A stretch of 64,000 nt of DNA, taken from the NCBI RefSeq assembly GCF_964204645.1, contig NC_134027.1, forward strand, positions 21,316,485 to 21,380,484, read 5' to 3'. Under the pieces are notes generated by a model that was given only the letters and a program-made list of their open reading frames with translations, made no database searches and had not been told where the DNA came from. The stretch comes from Tubulanus polymorphus (taxonomy: Eukaryota; Nemertea; Palaeonemertea; Tubulaniformes; Tubulanidae). Both the position numbers and the translations under genes were made by a program. The number at the start of each line of letters is the position of its first letter. The stretch's first letter is position 1. Positions 1-14,224 of the stretch are shown here, piece by piece.

Positions 1-83
1 GTCATGTACCTTCATTATAAACGAGTCGCATTGTTTAAGTTTATCCGTCAACATGTGGAATATGATAGTATTGTATCATTATA

Positions 84-267
84 CAGTGGAACCTCGTTAC
101 AACGAACTTCACGTCGAACTTCATGGGAGCTGAATATGTTCGTTATAACCGATAGTTCGTTATATCCAGTATGAAAATAATTAAATTGTATTACTTGGGA
201 CAAAATTCTATAATTGTTATCTCCGATGAATCGTTGTATCCGAGTTCGTTATAACGAGGTTGCACTG
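84..267. mobile_element. pogo/Tigger-like MITE with TA target duplication
   Basis: The ends are inverted copies: CAGTGGAACCTCGTTACAAC at the left and the complement of GTTATAACGAGGTTGCACTG at the right. Both are flanked by TA (82-83 and 268-269). Terminal repeats of about 25 bp, TA duplication and a 184-bp length without an ORF fit a non-autonomous Tc1/mariner/pogo-type element. A degraded relative of the same terminus lies near 3920-3945. Confidence 0.75.
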
Positions 268-269
268 TA

Positions 270-1440
270 TCTCACTTCAGAAACATCGTCCAGTCAGTTT
301 GAGTTTCTGTTCTTTGGTCTTATTCAGGCATCAATCCGCAGCTTGGACACACCCCGCGCTTCAATATTTTATCACCAATTTTGATCATCCAGAGGCTATA
401 TTTTCGTTGACATTTTTAGTTGGAAATGAACTAAGGACACCAGCGATAAGGCTAAAAAGATACCTTGTTTCCAATAAAGAGAGAATCCCACAATGATAAC
501 GAAAAAACAAAGTCTGAAAATGTTTTCTAGACCGTTAGTTTATTCGACGTTTTGACTATAATCGATTAGTCATCTCCAGGCATACTGCTTTTTGTTGCCT
601 TGTTTCTCATTTTAAGGCAACTTTTTTGCCAGTCCACCAGAATTTTTTTTAGGTAAAAATCTATTGAATGAATGCATTTACAATGTGTACCTATTGTTAA
701 AATATTGTTAATATTTTCTGAACACAATGGGATCACTACATTTTTCGTCTTGATTTGTACATTGTCAGTAAGTAGTAAGGTCAGTACTGACATGCATACT
801 TTAGATAAATCGGTGGCCCTAAGCTCTGCATTATCCATCTATGAGGGAGTACAACGGTGTGGGGCAACTGACTCTCTGCCCAAAATTTCAATTTTGAGAC
901 ATTCGCATTATGAATTAGAATCTACCGACCTTTTTGTTTGACTTTTTTTTCGGTGTGATTTTTTCTACCTACCCGATCGTGGAAAACAACGTATCTTTGT
1001 GTTTGCCTAAACCATTTCATTGCCCTTAATATTCAAAAATTAGTGTTGTTGTTAAACTAGACTGCTGCACTGACTTCAACTGGCTATGGTAAATGTCAGA
1101 AGGCGTTCGTTCCAGGCTGCCGATTCATAGCTGCATCTATTCTAGCCGATCCTAATCATCGTACTTATTCTATTTATAAGTTGTGGTGAAATTATTTGAT
1201 TATTCATTACTCGTTATATCAATGATTAGATTTGTGTTATATGTATATTGGCCAGAACGTATAATGTTTTTTATCGGATCATTCGTGTATATATATTTTT
1301 ATATTCACTTCTCCCCGATCTGTGTAGTATATTTCAAGCTTAAAGCTATTGTAATCATGTTGTCGATAATGTTATGAGAATTGTTACTTACGTATTTATA
1401 TATTTATCAAAAATATTCATGTATCACAGTAAACTTTGCC
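270..1440. other. intergenic, no gene seen
   Basis: AT-rich DNA with only short, poorly composed reading frames. The one recurrent signal is a degenerate hammerhead-core-like motif on the minus strand at about 540-590, related to copies near 46980 and 53435. Confidence 0.5.
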
Positions 1441-1629
1441 TTCTGTCGGTACTGGTCCGGTGATTTACATCTTCCCACGGCTGGGATTCGGTTTTTTCGG
1501 TGTTTTCACGAGCGGTTTCCTGCGGCAGCTGGAAAAAGCTAGCTGGAAACCGCTCATGAAAACCAGCCTTAAGGTGTGCCCGCTCGTATCGGGCGTATAA
1601 ATTCATCGGCGAATTCGCTGGCGAATTTA

Positions 1630-1722
1630 GTCGTTGCGATCGGGCGGTCTTGTGTGGCAGGGTTTCGTACCGTGGCAATATCAAGGTTCGAATCCCTGCC
1701 GGGGAGGATGGGTGATTTACTG
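1630..1722 (+). repeat. tRNA-derived SINE copy (head region)
   Basis: Contains GGTTCGAATCC at about 1686, an RNA polymerase III B box, preceded by a segment (TGTGGCAGGGTTTCG) where an A box would lie and followed by CTGCCGGGGAGGATGG. The same arrangement recurs at 15400-15480 and 25005-25090 (plus) and 24420-24520 (minus), so this is a dispersed SINE and not a single tRNA gene. A minus-strand fragment of the same family lies at about 1455-1495. Confidence 0.65.
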
Positions 1723-1889
1723 CTTGTCTCTGCAGTTGAATTACTATATCCGCATAGATTTTCTAACCCATATAAGGCCGCGCAAAGAAATGTCGTTGCA
1801 TTCAAGCCAAATCCAGTGTGTGTGACTTCCGATATATCAAATTAAAGTTACCCAACTACATCAAACAATTTGCATCCCATACACCTTAA

Positions 1890-2700
1890 CCCCTGTCTAC
1901 CGCCAGGTTTTCCCTACGTACTTCCTAATATAAATACATAGTAAAACTCCCCGATATACCGCCTTACTCTCTATACCGCCAAAATCGTTCTGCACCGATT
2001 TGTGGGCGGTATATCGGGGGTTGACATTTATTACTCGAAACCAGACGTTTGGTGTATCGAAACTCTTAAACTTGGATTACCAGTACTTAGGTTGACCCAT
2101 CAGTATACATGAAACTACTGAACAGCTGTTGCTTGTTCTGGCTTTCATAATTTTGAAATATTCATAATTTTATGTAAACGTACTCCCTCTAATCTGACAG
2201 TGAAGCAGTCGTTGTCATAAACCTACACCATGCACATGTACCGTACAATATTTGTCTCGTGTGTTTTATGTAGCGGTTTCACCCTTTATATATGTCTTGA
2301 GAGTTTTGTGGTCTATTCATAGGCTACCACGCATTTCATATTTCTTTGGCCGGCTTGAAAAATCAAACATGCTTGATATGGGCGATTCGCCGGGCGATTG
2401 AGTCGACCGACACGGCCGAATATTTCGGGCGATTGATGAATTCGCTGCGATCGGGCGAGAAAATACGCTCGTGTCCCTATCTTATATCTACAATATTACA
2501 CATGATTGCAGAATATATGGATTGTTTCTTTTATAGATTAGTGGCTTCAGTAGCTAAAAAGATGCATCTCATAATTTTCGGCGGTATATCGGGGGTATTT
2601 TATTATGCATTTGTATTTGGCTGTAGGCCTATTACATAGGGTTTCTTCAGATTTCAGATGTCAAATGTTCCGTACATTGTGAAAACCTGGCGGTATATGG
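1890..2700. mobile_element. non-autonomous DNA element with TACCGCCAGG inverted ends
   Basis: TACCGCCAGGTTTTC at about 1898 is mirrored by GAAAACCTGGCGGTA at about 2682. Inside, CCCCGATATACCGCC (about 1950) is mirrored by GGCGGTATATCGGGG at about 2007 and again at about 2580, so the ends are built from nested inverted copies of one motif. There is no transposase ORF. The 2346-2639 frame reads through the repeat and lacks recognisable domains. The exact boundary and target duplication were not settled. Confidence 0.5.
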
Positions 2701-3159
2701 GAGGGCGGTATATCAGTTTGCTGAATTTCTATAAATTATTTAATCTCATAACCATGTGTTCGCGAGACCTTTAAATCAGCATATTCCCGGACTAATTATA
2801 ATGACAGAGATTTGGCAAACACCTTAATGATCTAAAATCGATTAAGTTGGGATGAAATGTTATTAATAATTCTTGTGCGATCTTTTTGATGATTGTTATG
2901 AAATTTTGAATGTTTTAGAAAGTGAAATATCCATGATTGTTTGTAAGCGGTGAAACAGGTGAAACGGGGCTGCATTCTTCCAAACAGTGTCCGTCTAACC
3001 TAGTGATATGGAATTTCCAAAATCACCTATGAAATTTTTCAAACTATTTTTTTATGATGCATGTATTGTTTCAACGTACCGGAATTGTCATTTTCATCAC
3101 CAGGAGATTCCTCTTCCTTACTTCAAGTGAAACTGCACCTGGAGGATGTACAGTTGACT

Positions 3160-3360
3160 CCGCAGGCCCGTAGCCAGGCCCTCCAAAGGGGGTGCGATAA
3201 AGACTACAAGAGGACCTTAACCACGTCAGTAAAGCCGAGCGGCGAAGACTCAAAGTTTTAATGCGAGATCAGCACTCATTTGGTTTCAATACTGGTACTC
3301 TGATCAGAAAACATCAAAACATTGAATATAAAATTCCCCTCCTGGCTACGGGCTTGCTCC
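3160..3360. mobile_element. MITE with GCCCGTAGCCAGG inverted ends
   Basis: GGCCCGTAGCCAGG at about 3167 is mirrored by CCTGGCTACGGGC at about 3341, about 200 bp apart with no coding content. The superfamily cannot be fixed from the ends alone. Confidence 0.6.
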
Positions 3361-4890
3361 GTCAATATTCCGTATCGTTTAGACTAAATATTTTCCCAGA
3401 TTACCGAATATCGTGAGTTAAGAATCAGGGAATTTGAAGGTTATTAAATCACCGGTTGTGAGTGCGATTTACATGTATCAAGTTGACCAGTAGGATAACG
3501 AAGGTGTCTACTATATAATGATTCCAATTTTCCAGTTTTTAGAAAATTTGCATATCTTAGAAATATGGGGTTAATACGGATACGGACCCACTTGATTGGA
3601 CAAATATGTATGATTCAATATATGTCGATCCTTTGTTTTACACAGTTATCTAGGGATGGCATCTCTTGAGACAGGTAAAATAATCCTGATCAACTACGGC
3701 ACATATTCCTCGGTTTGATCTATTTTATACTTGGATTTTTAATGTTTTCGAATGAAATTACGAAAAAGCATAGAACTTTCAAGACAAGATCTCAGAGGAT
3801 TCGTACTTATGAAACATGGACATTATTTCTTTATTTTAACAAAATGAAAATCGTTGTCACATTCATTTAAGGCTCATTTTTCATTTAATTGCGAAGATGA
3901 AACTGGTCCATAGACCTTTGTACCTCGTTACGACGAACTTCAGATAATCTGTTTGTAAGTTTATTCTTCTCGAAATAGAAATTCAGTATAGAAAATGATT
4001 TTATTGTAAATACATGAACATGTAAAATTCTTTTATTTTGGGCAACATGTCGGTTCGCTGAATTTGTAAATCGTTCAATTTCCGAGTTCCTAAGAGGTTC
4101 ACCAGTATTCGTCAGAATTATTGTTATAACCTATCGAAATAAAAACCTTTAATTTATCAAGAATAAAGAACTCTTTCAGTCAAATTATTCTGTTTCCGCT
4201 TCATTTTCTTTGAAACGAAGCTGACTAGATTCAAGTTTGATACGAGAGATTTAAAGCGAAGGGAATGCAAGGTCCGAGAACCGATGGAACAACTTGTAAA
4301 AGCTAGCATAGAGAAGTTACTAGTTTTATCAGAAATTTGAGTTGAAGTATCGAGAGTGATGGGAAACTTTTATCTTGTGACTGGGCTTTAGGTATGAGAC
4401 ATTCAATAACACGATTTACCCTCCATGCCCTTGCAATCATCGAGGCATCATTGAAGGTTGTGATATTCCGTTAGGGGTGTACAATCCTAGAAATCGGGCA
4501 TCTACATTTGAGCCCTCTTGGTTTGTAGGGCCGATTTCGAGCTAGTTTTGGGGATCGAGAATGTTTTGTAGGTGGAGAATTCTAACTACTCGTCGTTTAG
4601 AACGGTAACGTTTACGGTGATAAGCGGTGTTTTGGTGCGAGATCTGCTCGAAGTAAGGCATAATCGGATAGAGGAGGCCTTCTTGGTGTATGAGGAGTAT
4701 GAGGAAACAGATTCTTTTTCATAATGATGATAAAGATGACACTTGATACGTGATACAGTGGGTCCCTCCTACCACAGCGGAAAGGAAATTGATAGGCCTA
4801 CATGGTATAGCATGTTTGGTGAACCAATATGAAAATAGGAGTGCATATTCATATTCATTTCATATTTTGTTTCAAACGTACGGATGTAAA
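3361..4890. other. 3' intergenic region of the large receptor gene, no gene seen
   Basis: No reading frame of convincing composition. A partial pogo-like terminus (CCTCGTTACGACGAACTTC) sits at about 3921. The rest is AT-rich DNA downstream of the minus-strand receptor gene. Confidence 0.5.
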
Positions 4891-4898
4891 TATTTTTT

Positions 4899-7800
4899 TT
4901 ATTTGATCCTTCCAGGCTGTCGGCGTTTATTTTTTGCTTGTATCGATTTCAGATCAATTGTCAGTATGGTGTAAAGAAGGGGATTGAGGGACGAGTTGAT
5001 CGGTAAGAAAAGTACCGCCAGCCAAGCCGCCACCTGATTCGGTATTTCTACACGAAATACAACACAGACCTGAACGATAATTAACGGCAGCCAGCAAAAT
5101 AAATTACAGAGATTTATCACCAAACTCCTGCGTGCTAAAACTAGTTCTGTAGGGTCGATTCTACCAGAACCATAGCGACTTCCGGATACGAGTCTATACA
5201 TCTGTGCGTACGTCGCCATTATGGTAGCCAGTAAGACTGAGTTGAACACTGCAAAAATAGCGAATGAATAGTGCCAGGCTTTGACATCAATGGAAATAAG
5301 ATTCATAGGTAAACAAACTCCGGTAGTACCGTAAAAGTTTGCGCCAAAGTAAGAAAACGGCACAAGAGGTAATAATACTATGACACTCAGGATAATCCAG
5401 CACGTACAACAAATAATGGATACTTTTCGTTGAGATACAACGTGGCTACTAGAAAATGGATTAACGATATTTGAGTATCTATGATGCGTAATGATGACCA
5501 GAAAAGTCAATGAGCCTTCACATGAAATAAACACCAGGATCCCAGCGAGGCGACATAGTGAACTGTCCGTCCATGTTTCTGAATGGAGAAAATAGAATCC
5601 TTTATAAATGTAATCGGCTCCAGCGATCAAAAACAAATATATAGACATCATGAAATCACACACCGCAACATTGATGATCAGGATGTCAGATGATGGATTT
5701 GACCTGTGTGAAGAGGACAAACGAATCGAATGGATGCGAAGAAAAATGACAATTCCGTTGGCGAAAAAACTAAATGAAGCGATGACCCAGATGATCGTTC
5801 TAAGCACTGTATTACCCATCAAATCAGAACAGGAGGAAAATGGATCACTTTCAGGGAGGCATTGATCAACACTCGGAGCCATGCAGCAGAATTTAAAAGC
5901 ATCCGACTGTAGGGAGATCAATGACGTCAGATTGTCGAAAAGATTTCTGTCAACCGAAATAACTTTGGAATTGTTGGTTACATCAAGAATTTCAAGCGTA
6001 GTTAACCCAAAAAATGCATATCTTGAAATGTGATTGATTTTGTTGCTGCTGATATTTAACGACTGTAATGCGGATAAACCCATAAACGCATATTCAGTCA
6101 GTATCAGTAAAGAAATACCGTGAAGGTCCAGAACATGAACTGATTTCAAACCCGAAAAACTTCCTTGTTCTAAGTATCTCAATGGATTTCTAGTTACATA
6201 TAGCTCTTTTAAGCTATACAAACCGGTGAATGTATGTGCCGATAAAGATGTAATGTTGTTGTATGTCAGGTCTAATGTGTGTAGATTATGCAAGCTAGAG
6301 AAGGAGTTGGGTAAAATGTAAGATAATGCATTAAATGAAATGTTGAGAGTTCGGAGGTATTGCAGTGAAAGGAAGGTTGACGAGTTCATACGAATTCTGT
6401 TATTTGGCAATATCAGAACTCGAGTGGATGTGGCGAAAAGACCAGTTATATCTGTTAAACGCGCCTTATCACAATTGATAATATAACCTTGACATTTACA
6501 CTGTTTAGGGCACGTGAGGTCACAGAAAGCCTCGTCATCAATTGTATGCTTGCAATTTACAACGCCATTACAAACTTCAGATTGTGGAATACATCGACTT
6601 TCCTGGCCACATTTAAACATTCCTGGACATGAAAATGTGTCACAGCTTCTTTCATCTTCCGAATTAGGACAATCCGATTGACCATCGCACACCTGTCTGA
6701 TTGGTATACAGTACGATGCCGGACATTTGACAGTACCAGCTGGACATTCAAATTCTTCGCAGTTCAGAACATGTTCAAGATTTCTACAAACTGGGTAACC
6801 ATTTATCATTCTTTCTAAGATACACCTGTGTCGTCTAGAATAACAATGGGGAGAATTGAAAGAACATCTCTGTTCATCAGATCCCGTGCACAGATTTGTG
6901 AAATTAGTTTTGCACTGGTTCTCACTATTGCATTGAATTTTAGGATTTACTATGACATTAGTTGCTACTAATTCATCTTCTTCGAGGACTCCACTGCAAT
7001 CCACGACACCATCCTGATACAACCGAGAACTGATACAATCTCCGCTGTTACACACGAACCCCTGACACATTTCAGCCGTGCATCCTTTCTCATCGGAATT
7101 ATCTTTACAGTCAATAACCCCGTCACATCGTTTATACCGACCAACACATTGACCACTTTTACATGGAAATTGGTCAGGCAAACACGGCGGATGGAAACAG
7201 AAGTTTTCATCAGAACCATCCACGCAATCTGGGATGAAATCACAAAAACCGCTGATTGAAACATTTACCTGACCGCATCGAAACTGGCTGTGTAAATTTA
7301 TACCCACACAATTCAGTTCATCTTCACCGTGCCGACAGTCGTTTCTGGTGTCACATACGCGATGGTCGCTGATACATCTTTGGTCGTTGCATTTAAACTG
7401 CCATGATCTACAACTATTTACATAAGTTAAATCTTCACCAGTTACATTGCATGTACACAAAACAGAATACGCTTTATCTGTTGCACCATCAAACTGTTTC
7501 ACTATCCATTTGACTGTTTGAATATACGTAATATCATCTCTAGTGATTATTGGGCTTATAACTTGCAGTCTGTCGTTAGAACTTATCGTTAATATAGAGC
7601 TATATTGGTGTTGATAGTGAAATGTGTTTATAAGGTTTAAAATTTCTTTTTCGGTGTAATTGGTTATCTTGCTAATTTCACCACGGATGTCATGACACAT
7701 TTCTGACGCAGTTTCCATATCTAAACTGCGACGGTTTCCCCAGTTTGTCAATATTTGATGACATTGTTTGTTTACGCTTACCCAGCCGATCTTACAGTTC

Positions 7801-10800
7801 ATGTTATTCAAACCAGCAGTAGTATCAAAGGCGTGTCCTGGTATAAAATATGTTTCGTTATTAGTTGAATTCAATTTTGTATATTTTGCGTTTGCTTCGG
7901 CATTCACAGTTGAACTATTTTTCCACGTATTTTCGACATCCATTCTTTCAAATTCACAAATAAAACTCATGAGTTCCTCTTCGATCATGCAGGGAAATCG
8001 AACCCAGTTCGCTGATCCTCGTGGATTATTCAGCAGCATAGCTGTACAAGGCATATTGACGTCATTTATCGGCTGTCTTCTTCGAGGAGATATCAATCCT
8101 TGAATAATTACTGGTATCGTGTTGTTATATGTAGGTTTAAACCACTCTGTGTAGCTCAGCGGTTTCCCATCAGTCCACGTGTATCCAGTGTTTGGCTAGA
8201 AATTAGAAATGCTAGCTAGAATCTAAATAACGAAAATCTAACATGAATCCAGTTTTGAGTTTACCTGAAGCGTTAATCCAATCATCACTACAAGCGCCTT
8301 CTGGGAATATGCCTCGAAGATAAGTTCGGTAGAGAACAATCGTTTGATAGCAATCATTTCCTTTTCTGAGTTGATACTTAGTAAATGTCCCGCATACTTC
8401 TGGTTACAGTATTTCTCAGCATTATCCCAATTTAGACGTTCATCCCTTATGTATTTTATACAAGAAATTCCCGAATCCAGAAATCCCAATTTACAGACGT
8501 TTGCAAACTGGTTTACTGGTGACGGTTGTTCTAGTGTGAACAGTATTTGAAATCTGGGAATTTGATTTTTCATCTCAAACCATAGGGGGCTGTCAATAAG
8601 ACTATAGAATACAAGTCCAGGGGTGGCGTAATTGCCGCACAATCTGAGTTCATACACCATCACTCTGTTCTTATTCTTCTCTATTATCTGTATGAAATTA
8701 ACGGGATCTCGGTCTTCTCCAGATAATTGGAGGCATGGTGTCGTTAGCATATATTTGATAACATATCTGTAATAAGCGATATTCTTACGTTTCGTATCTC
8801 GGACGAAATTGAAAAATAGTTTTGTTGACTGAGGGCGTGCAGACGCTGGGAAATTGGGTGATTGCATAATACCGCATTGATCATTTATTTTGACCCACAT
8901 AGGTAACCCTATTAACGCTAGCACACTCTTGTCAACTTTTTTCATACGTTGACATTTACGTCTTAGTCTCACTATCAATGGATACCTGAAGAATAAACCC
9001 GCGTATCGTGTTTTAACATTATTCAATACGAGACTTCCATTGAGGAACTGACTACTTGAACTTATATACATATTGCATGATCTGTGAGATAATTCTTCCG
9101 GAAAACATCGGTCAATTTCATATTCGTATTCTGATAATACATAAATGTTTCTCAAAGGAAGGCGTCGGTTTTCAGGTGTAATCACGACGCACTGTGACGT
9201 CATATTAATCTGTCGTTCCCTTTTCCGTAAAACATAACTGTCACAGTCGGCTGGTCGAAATCCGAGCCCAAATGACTTATCGACTTTTAACTGACCCTCC
9301 CAGTTATAAGCGTACGCTACTACAGTAACCGGTCCACCAGATGTAACCAGGCTGACGACGTTACGGTCGTACGTCCATGAACTAGGACAATACGGACCGT
9401 AGCGTCTAGCTGTAAAATCACCACCATCATATATGTAAAATCCAGCTCGCTCGCACTTCTCTGATGATACTGTCAGCTCGAAATTACGTTCATGAATATC
9501 GACTTTCCATTCGAACAGCAATATATTGACGCGATATGTGAATGCTGTCTTCTTTGATAACAGGAACATCCAGGTCGACGGCAAGAGCCAGTTATATATC
9601 TATAAAATAGATCTATTTCTGTATGATCAATATTGAATATCAGTGTCAATATAAGTATGATCAATAACAAATTTCTGTATGTTCATTAGTTGCATCAGTT
9701 CTCTGCTAATGCAAAAAGATAATCGTCATCATATGATATGATATTTGTTTCTCCTTGGTTCAATATTATGAAACGAATCGTGGAAGGAACCATAGAGGAG
9801 CCTTCAGGCTGGATTTATGAGACATAGACCGCTGGGCCCAGGGGATAACAAGTCCAAAAAATACATCGCTCTACAATAATACATGATCAAATAAATCTTT
9901 AGTGAAAAGAAGGAAAAGCATAAGCTAGCAACTAACTTAATCATACTAATTTTGGGTTCAAGCCATGTTTTAATGCTCAATATATCTAGATTATGGATTA
10001 TGAAATCTTTTACTCACCCGACGTTTTGTAATTTTTAAATCAACCTTCGAAAGTGGTTCCGTTTTGAAATATATTCCTATTTGAGACGTTGTAACTTTTT
10101 CCGCCAGTAAGATGCACAGTATAACGAGAAATCCACTGGATTTTACTTCCAGTGATTCGAGGTAGTTGTAGCTGACTAGGATATCAGTTCCAACAATCGT
10201 TAACCCATCCAGTTTATACACACCAATGACCTCACCAGATGTGACGAGATCACGTGTCCAGTTGAAGACGACGTACTGTAACACCTGCACTGTGATAGAC
10301 CAGCAGTGCAAGCGTTTCGATTGAGTTATTACGTGTAGACTCTTGTCATCAGGAATGAGCACCCCCGATTCGTCATCATAGATATGAATCGACGGATTCG
10401 ATATGTTCCAATCTGATATCTTATATATCTGGACTAGTAGCTCTGAATTAAATTGCAGCTGCCAATAGTTTAAGAGAGAGATGACGGCTTTATTTGTTTT
10501 AGTGTAAAATGACGAGGGCGGATGTCCAGTTTGTTGACGAATAAAACCTATAGGTCCACCGCTGCTGTTCCATCCGTCATAAATTTCAACAGCTGTCATT
10601 GGTGGAACAATCGGTTTTAATCGGAAGCTGACTTTTTCGAATGTCAATTTCATAGCAAAACCATCCGACATTCCGATCCATTCCAAAAACAACTTACATC
10701 GTCGTAAATTCATCGCGAATTTGTATCCTGTCGATGTTTGTAATTTAATTATGCGAAAACTGCTTTTGCTACAGCGATGACTTAATTTCAATCGACTTCT

Positions 10801-11232
10801 TTCAATGCGATACACGATAAATACCCGACTTCCACGTGCACCATCGACATTGCTCCTAAACGTTAACGAGATCGAATCGTTTCGGCGGATATCATGGTTT
10901 CCATCACCACAGAAGCTACTATCAGACTGATCGACGCGGAGGAAGTTATCCTTACAGAATACTGACGGCTCGATGAAGTGGTGTACTTGAAGGTGAAATG
11001 ATACAGGTAAAGAGCTGTTGATGAACCATTGGCATTCAACACCACGCAATAACGAAGGATAATTCGGTGAAGTGATGTATCCAGAGGTTGGATCGAGGGG
11101 GTACCACGTATTGTTACACGCTGACCTTACCGTCACAGCCGATTCTTCGATAGAGTCCGTCCGATCAGCGCGCGAGACGTTGTAATAGACGGCCAGCGAC
11201 GCGATAAATAGCGCTGTCAGTCGCTTTTCCAT
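4899..11232 (-). CDS. CUB / C-type lectin / LDLa / LRR seven-transmembrane receptor (GRL101-like)
   Basis: Three exons, 11232-10018, 9599-8265 and 8195-4899, joined in phase 0 across introns of 418 and 69 bp, give 1948 residues. The start is the ATG at 11232, which opens a signal peptide (MEKRLTALFIASLAVYY). Domains: CUB about 39-143; CUB-like segments through exon 2, one starting with CGIMQSPNFP near 647; C-type lectin-like 774-932, restored only by removing the 69-bp intron; a second, divergent one about 984-1100; seven LDLa repeats about 1112-1408, two degenerate; LRR N-cap and repeats about 1412-1610; 7TM about 1650-1930. NPLLY is kept in TM7. The DRY position reads HRY (1755-1757), so the Asp is lost. 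The cytoplasmic tail is about 22 residues and the stop overlaps an AATAAA. Architecture is that of the snail GRL101/relaxin-receptor-like class. Ligand and G protein are unknown. Confidence 0.88.
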
Positions 11233-13890
11233 ACCGGAACAATGTCGATGTAAGGAAATGAAGAAACTGTTCAAGACTCGCGTTCAATATCAAACTATCA
11301 TCAAATTTGGGTTTCGTGTCCCCGCGCAGCATCAGTCTCATCCCAAATGACAAGAGAGATAATTCAACGACATTTCCACTCGACGGTTGAGTTGAGTTGA
11401 ATAACATTATTAGCCGTAAGTGATCTCATACCTGATCATTACTTTTCGATTCATTAATCAGGGAAAGTAACGAGCTTCTCATGTTATCATTTTCAGTTTC
11501 ATGTTTACACATCGTCATATCCACATCCAATTATATTTTCAGATATTTTATTTGTATCATATTCGTTTTTTTCTGGTATCGTTCATATGACATTTTAATG
11601 TTCGCAATATAGTGCCACGTGTACATCTGCGATAACCTACATCAACTATACCCCTACGGATGAGTATGCTTTACGGTCAGCTGGCTTCTTACGCATGGGT
11701 ATGGCAAATGCAAATCATACCATGTAATTGCAATCAAAAATTGTATTTCGTTTCCGCCGGCGAAACCATTTTTTCAAATGTTGCATTTGAGGTCACGAGA
11801 GAATGGTATTACCTAGTGAACAATTGGGTTCGTAAATGATGAGAGATACTGTGATACGAAACTACGCATTTCATCGACACTCATCTTCGTATAACGGCCT
11901 GAATTGGTAACATTATAAGTTTGGCTTGTTAAATGAAGTTTTTCGCTATATTTTCTAAGCATTTTTTACTTTTATAGATTCAACTAGCGAGTCTTCTTAC
12001 TCCAACTACAGTTTTCGTAATTGATTTTAACATTTTCGACCATAAATTAAACAATGAGAGGTGATTTGAAATCTATAAATGCTGAATTTCAATATAAGCG
12101 CTGGTCAGTTATGTTAGAAAACTGACTCCTGAATAGCATAACACAAAACACTCAAATAAGATGCGACCCATTTCCCCAAACAAAGTCTTCATGGTCTTCA
12201 TGCAGACAAAATTTAGTTTTGAGTGATTCGATTAGTGAATAATAAGATAATACTGCATTTGAAATATATTTTGCACATGAATTATGAATAGTTTTTTCAT
12301 ATGTTCATATACGTATACTGAAAATCCGCTGCTGCGGTAGGATGCAAATAATTCCTAATATTACTTATAGCGACAACACATTGATTTGGGAACGAGCGTC
12401 AATTTACAGTGAATGGTTGACGTTTTATTAAACTAAGACACCCAATATGGATTGCACGCGGAAAACTAGATTTACTCAATTCGCTAGTGCTTTATTTTAC
12501 TAAATTTCAAATTCATGCAAAAGATAGCTTGTTTCTCCTCAGTTTCATTTTCCGCGCGCGCCAAATAAAGTTCTTCGATAAAAAGTAAAAATGAAAATTT
12601 GCATCCCGAAATACAGAAATCCGTTTTCGTTTCTTTGAAAAAAGTAGAACACTCCCGCAATCCCGATAAACAACCTGATTACACTTTTTTATGTTTTTAT
12701 CCCACGGTCGATACGCAATTGTTACTCTGACAGTTTCGGTATCGAGGTGCTCTAAATCCCGATTCACGAATGTACGGTTGTGGACGACTAAATTTCCCCA
12801 TTTGAAAATAAGAAATAGTCGCCTTCGTCACCTTTGAAATTTGAAATTAGCCTTTTTATTTTTCTCTTTTTTATAAAAAAGGGAGGTAAAAATAAATACC
12901 TGCCACTCTCGTCACTTTTTCAAAAATGGGCTGATAATTAGGCCGTATTTATATTTTTGTAAAGGATACGGACGTTCGCTACATTTCTTATTGATAGCCG
13001 GGAAAGTTTTATCTGCAGTGTCGAATATCTTATAATGGTCAGTGCTTGTATAGGTATGCATTCATCCGTCTCATCGAATGCTAGCGCAATGTGTAATGTA
13101 TTAGGAAAATTTTTACTTGCAATTTTAGTGATTCTGGGCAATATTAATGAAGCAAGCTAGCCTTATTCAACAAGTCTTTGATTACGGTTCCTCTTTTATT
13201 TAAATGTGTTCCAGTAATTAATATTTACTTCGTCTAGTGGTGATTGATAAATTCAACAGTAAGATAAAAACCCACTATGTACAAATTAAAAGAATTTCAA
13301 ATCGAGTATTCATTTATTCAAAACCTGACGATGATCTCCAGGACCCAGTTCCACAGTTGTGAGTTAGAATTAACGCTCAGTTTAAGTTAGTTCATTTTCA
13401 ATCTATTTGTAGTAACTTGTTTTATACCCGATGTCCCGAAAATGTTCGTAATCAATAAACTTATTTCCTCATCTGAAAATAAGATTCAGAGTAGAGTTAA
13501 TATATTGTAATATCATTACTGGGACTGAAATAGTATTAACGACCAAATGATGTCCACAAGATGACTTCTTGAGTATATTCTTTAAAGCAGTCCGTAATTT
13601 GTTAAACATCATTTCATCATCAACTAAATTCACATTACATTATTATACATTCAGACTCAATTTAAACCCACACCTCTCACAGCCCTTTATCCATCCTCTG
13701 AATTCCACCCACAAAGTATCATTATCACCCTCTTCAATAGCGTTTAGTCTGCTGAAACCTTTTAACTGCCATCATTGGTCGACGTAATGCAGTAATGAGC
13801 CCAACAGTATCAGTGATTCACGTGTTCATTGGAGAAACGGCTTGAAATATTTTTCGTCCTGAGAACGGGGTGGCCGCTGAGCTGGAAAAC
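11233..13890. other. upstream region of the receptor gene, no gene seen
   Basis: Probably holds promoter and 5' UTR of the minus-strand receptor, but no TATA box or initiator was decisive. The frame at 11165-11407 overlaps the receptor start on another frame and is not supported. A tail resembling the AAACTTATT-type repeats seen at 39000 and 44800 lies near 13440-13490. Confidence 0.4.
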
Positions 13891-13899
13891 CTAGAAAAA

Positions 13900-14110
13900 C
13901 TCAGACAATTTGACACATTTTACCAAAAACCTGGGAAAATTCGGGGAATTCAGATGATATAATTGACCAAACGTTTCTTAATCAATTTTTGAATCAATAG
14001 AAAATGAATGAATTTTAAACCTCGAAATTTCGTGGGGACGATGTGTTAAATCACATGGAAAACTCAGGGGATTTGTAAAATGGTCGGAAAGTGGGTCCAA
14101 CTTGAAGAAA
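13900..14110. repeat. dispersed repeat, copy 1 of 2
   Basis: Segments such as AAAACCTGGGAAAATTCGG and CATGGAAAACTCAGGG recur in the same order at 15530-15775. The two copies differ by substitutions and small gaps. No ORF; probably a non-autonomous element. Confidence 0.5.
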
Positions 14111-14224
14111 ATTTTCTTAGTCCCTTGATATGATATGATATTTATTTCAATCGTATATAAATGTTACAAATATCATCATTTTATGGTGGCTGATTAGGGC
14201 AATAGCGTAAAATTCCTGGTATGT

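Noticed and set aside
1424-1845. Overlapping ORFs on both strands near the SINE
   Set aside because: They run through SINE copies and show no conserved domain.
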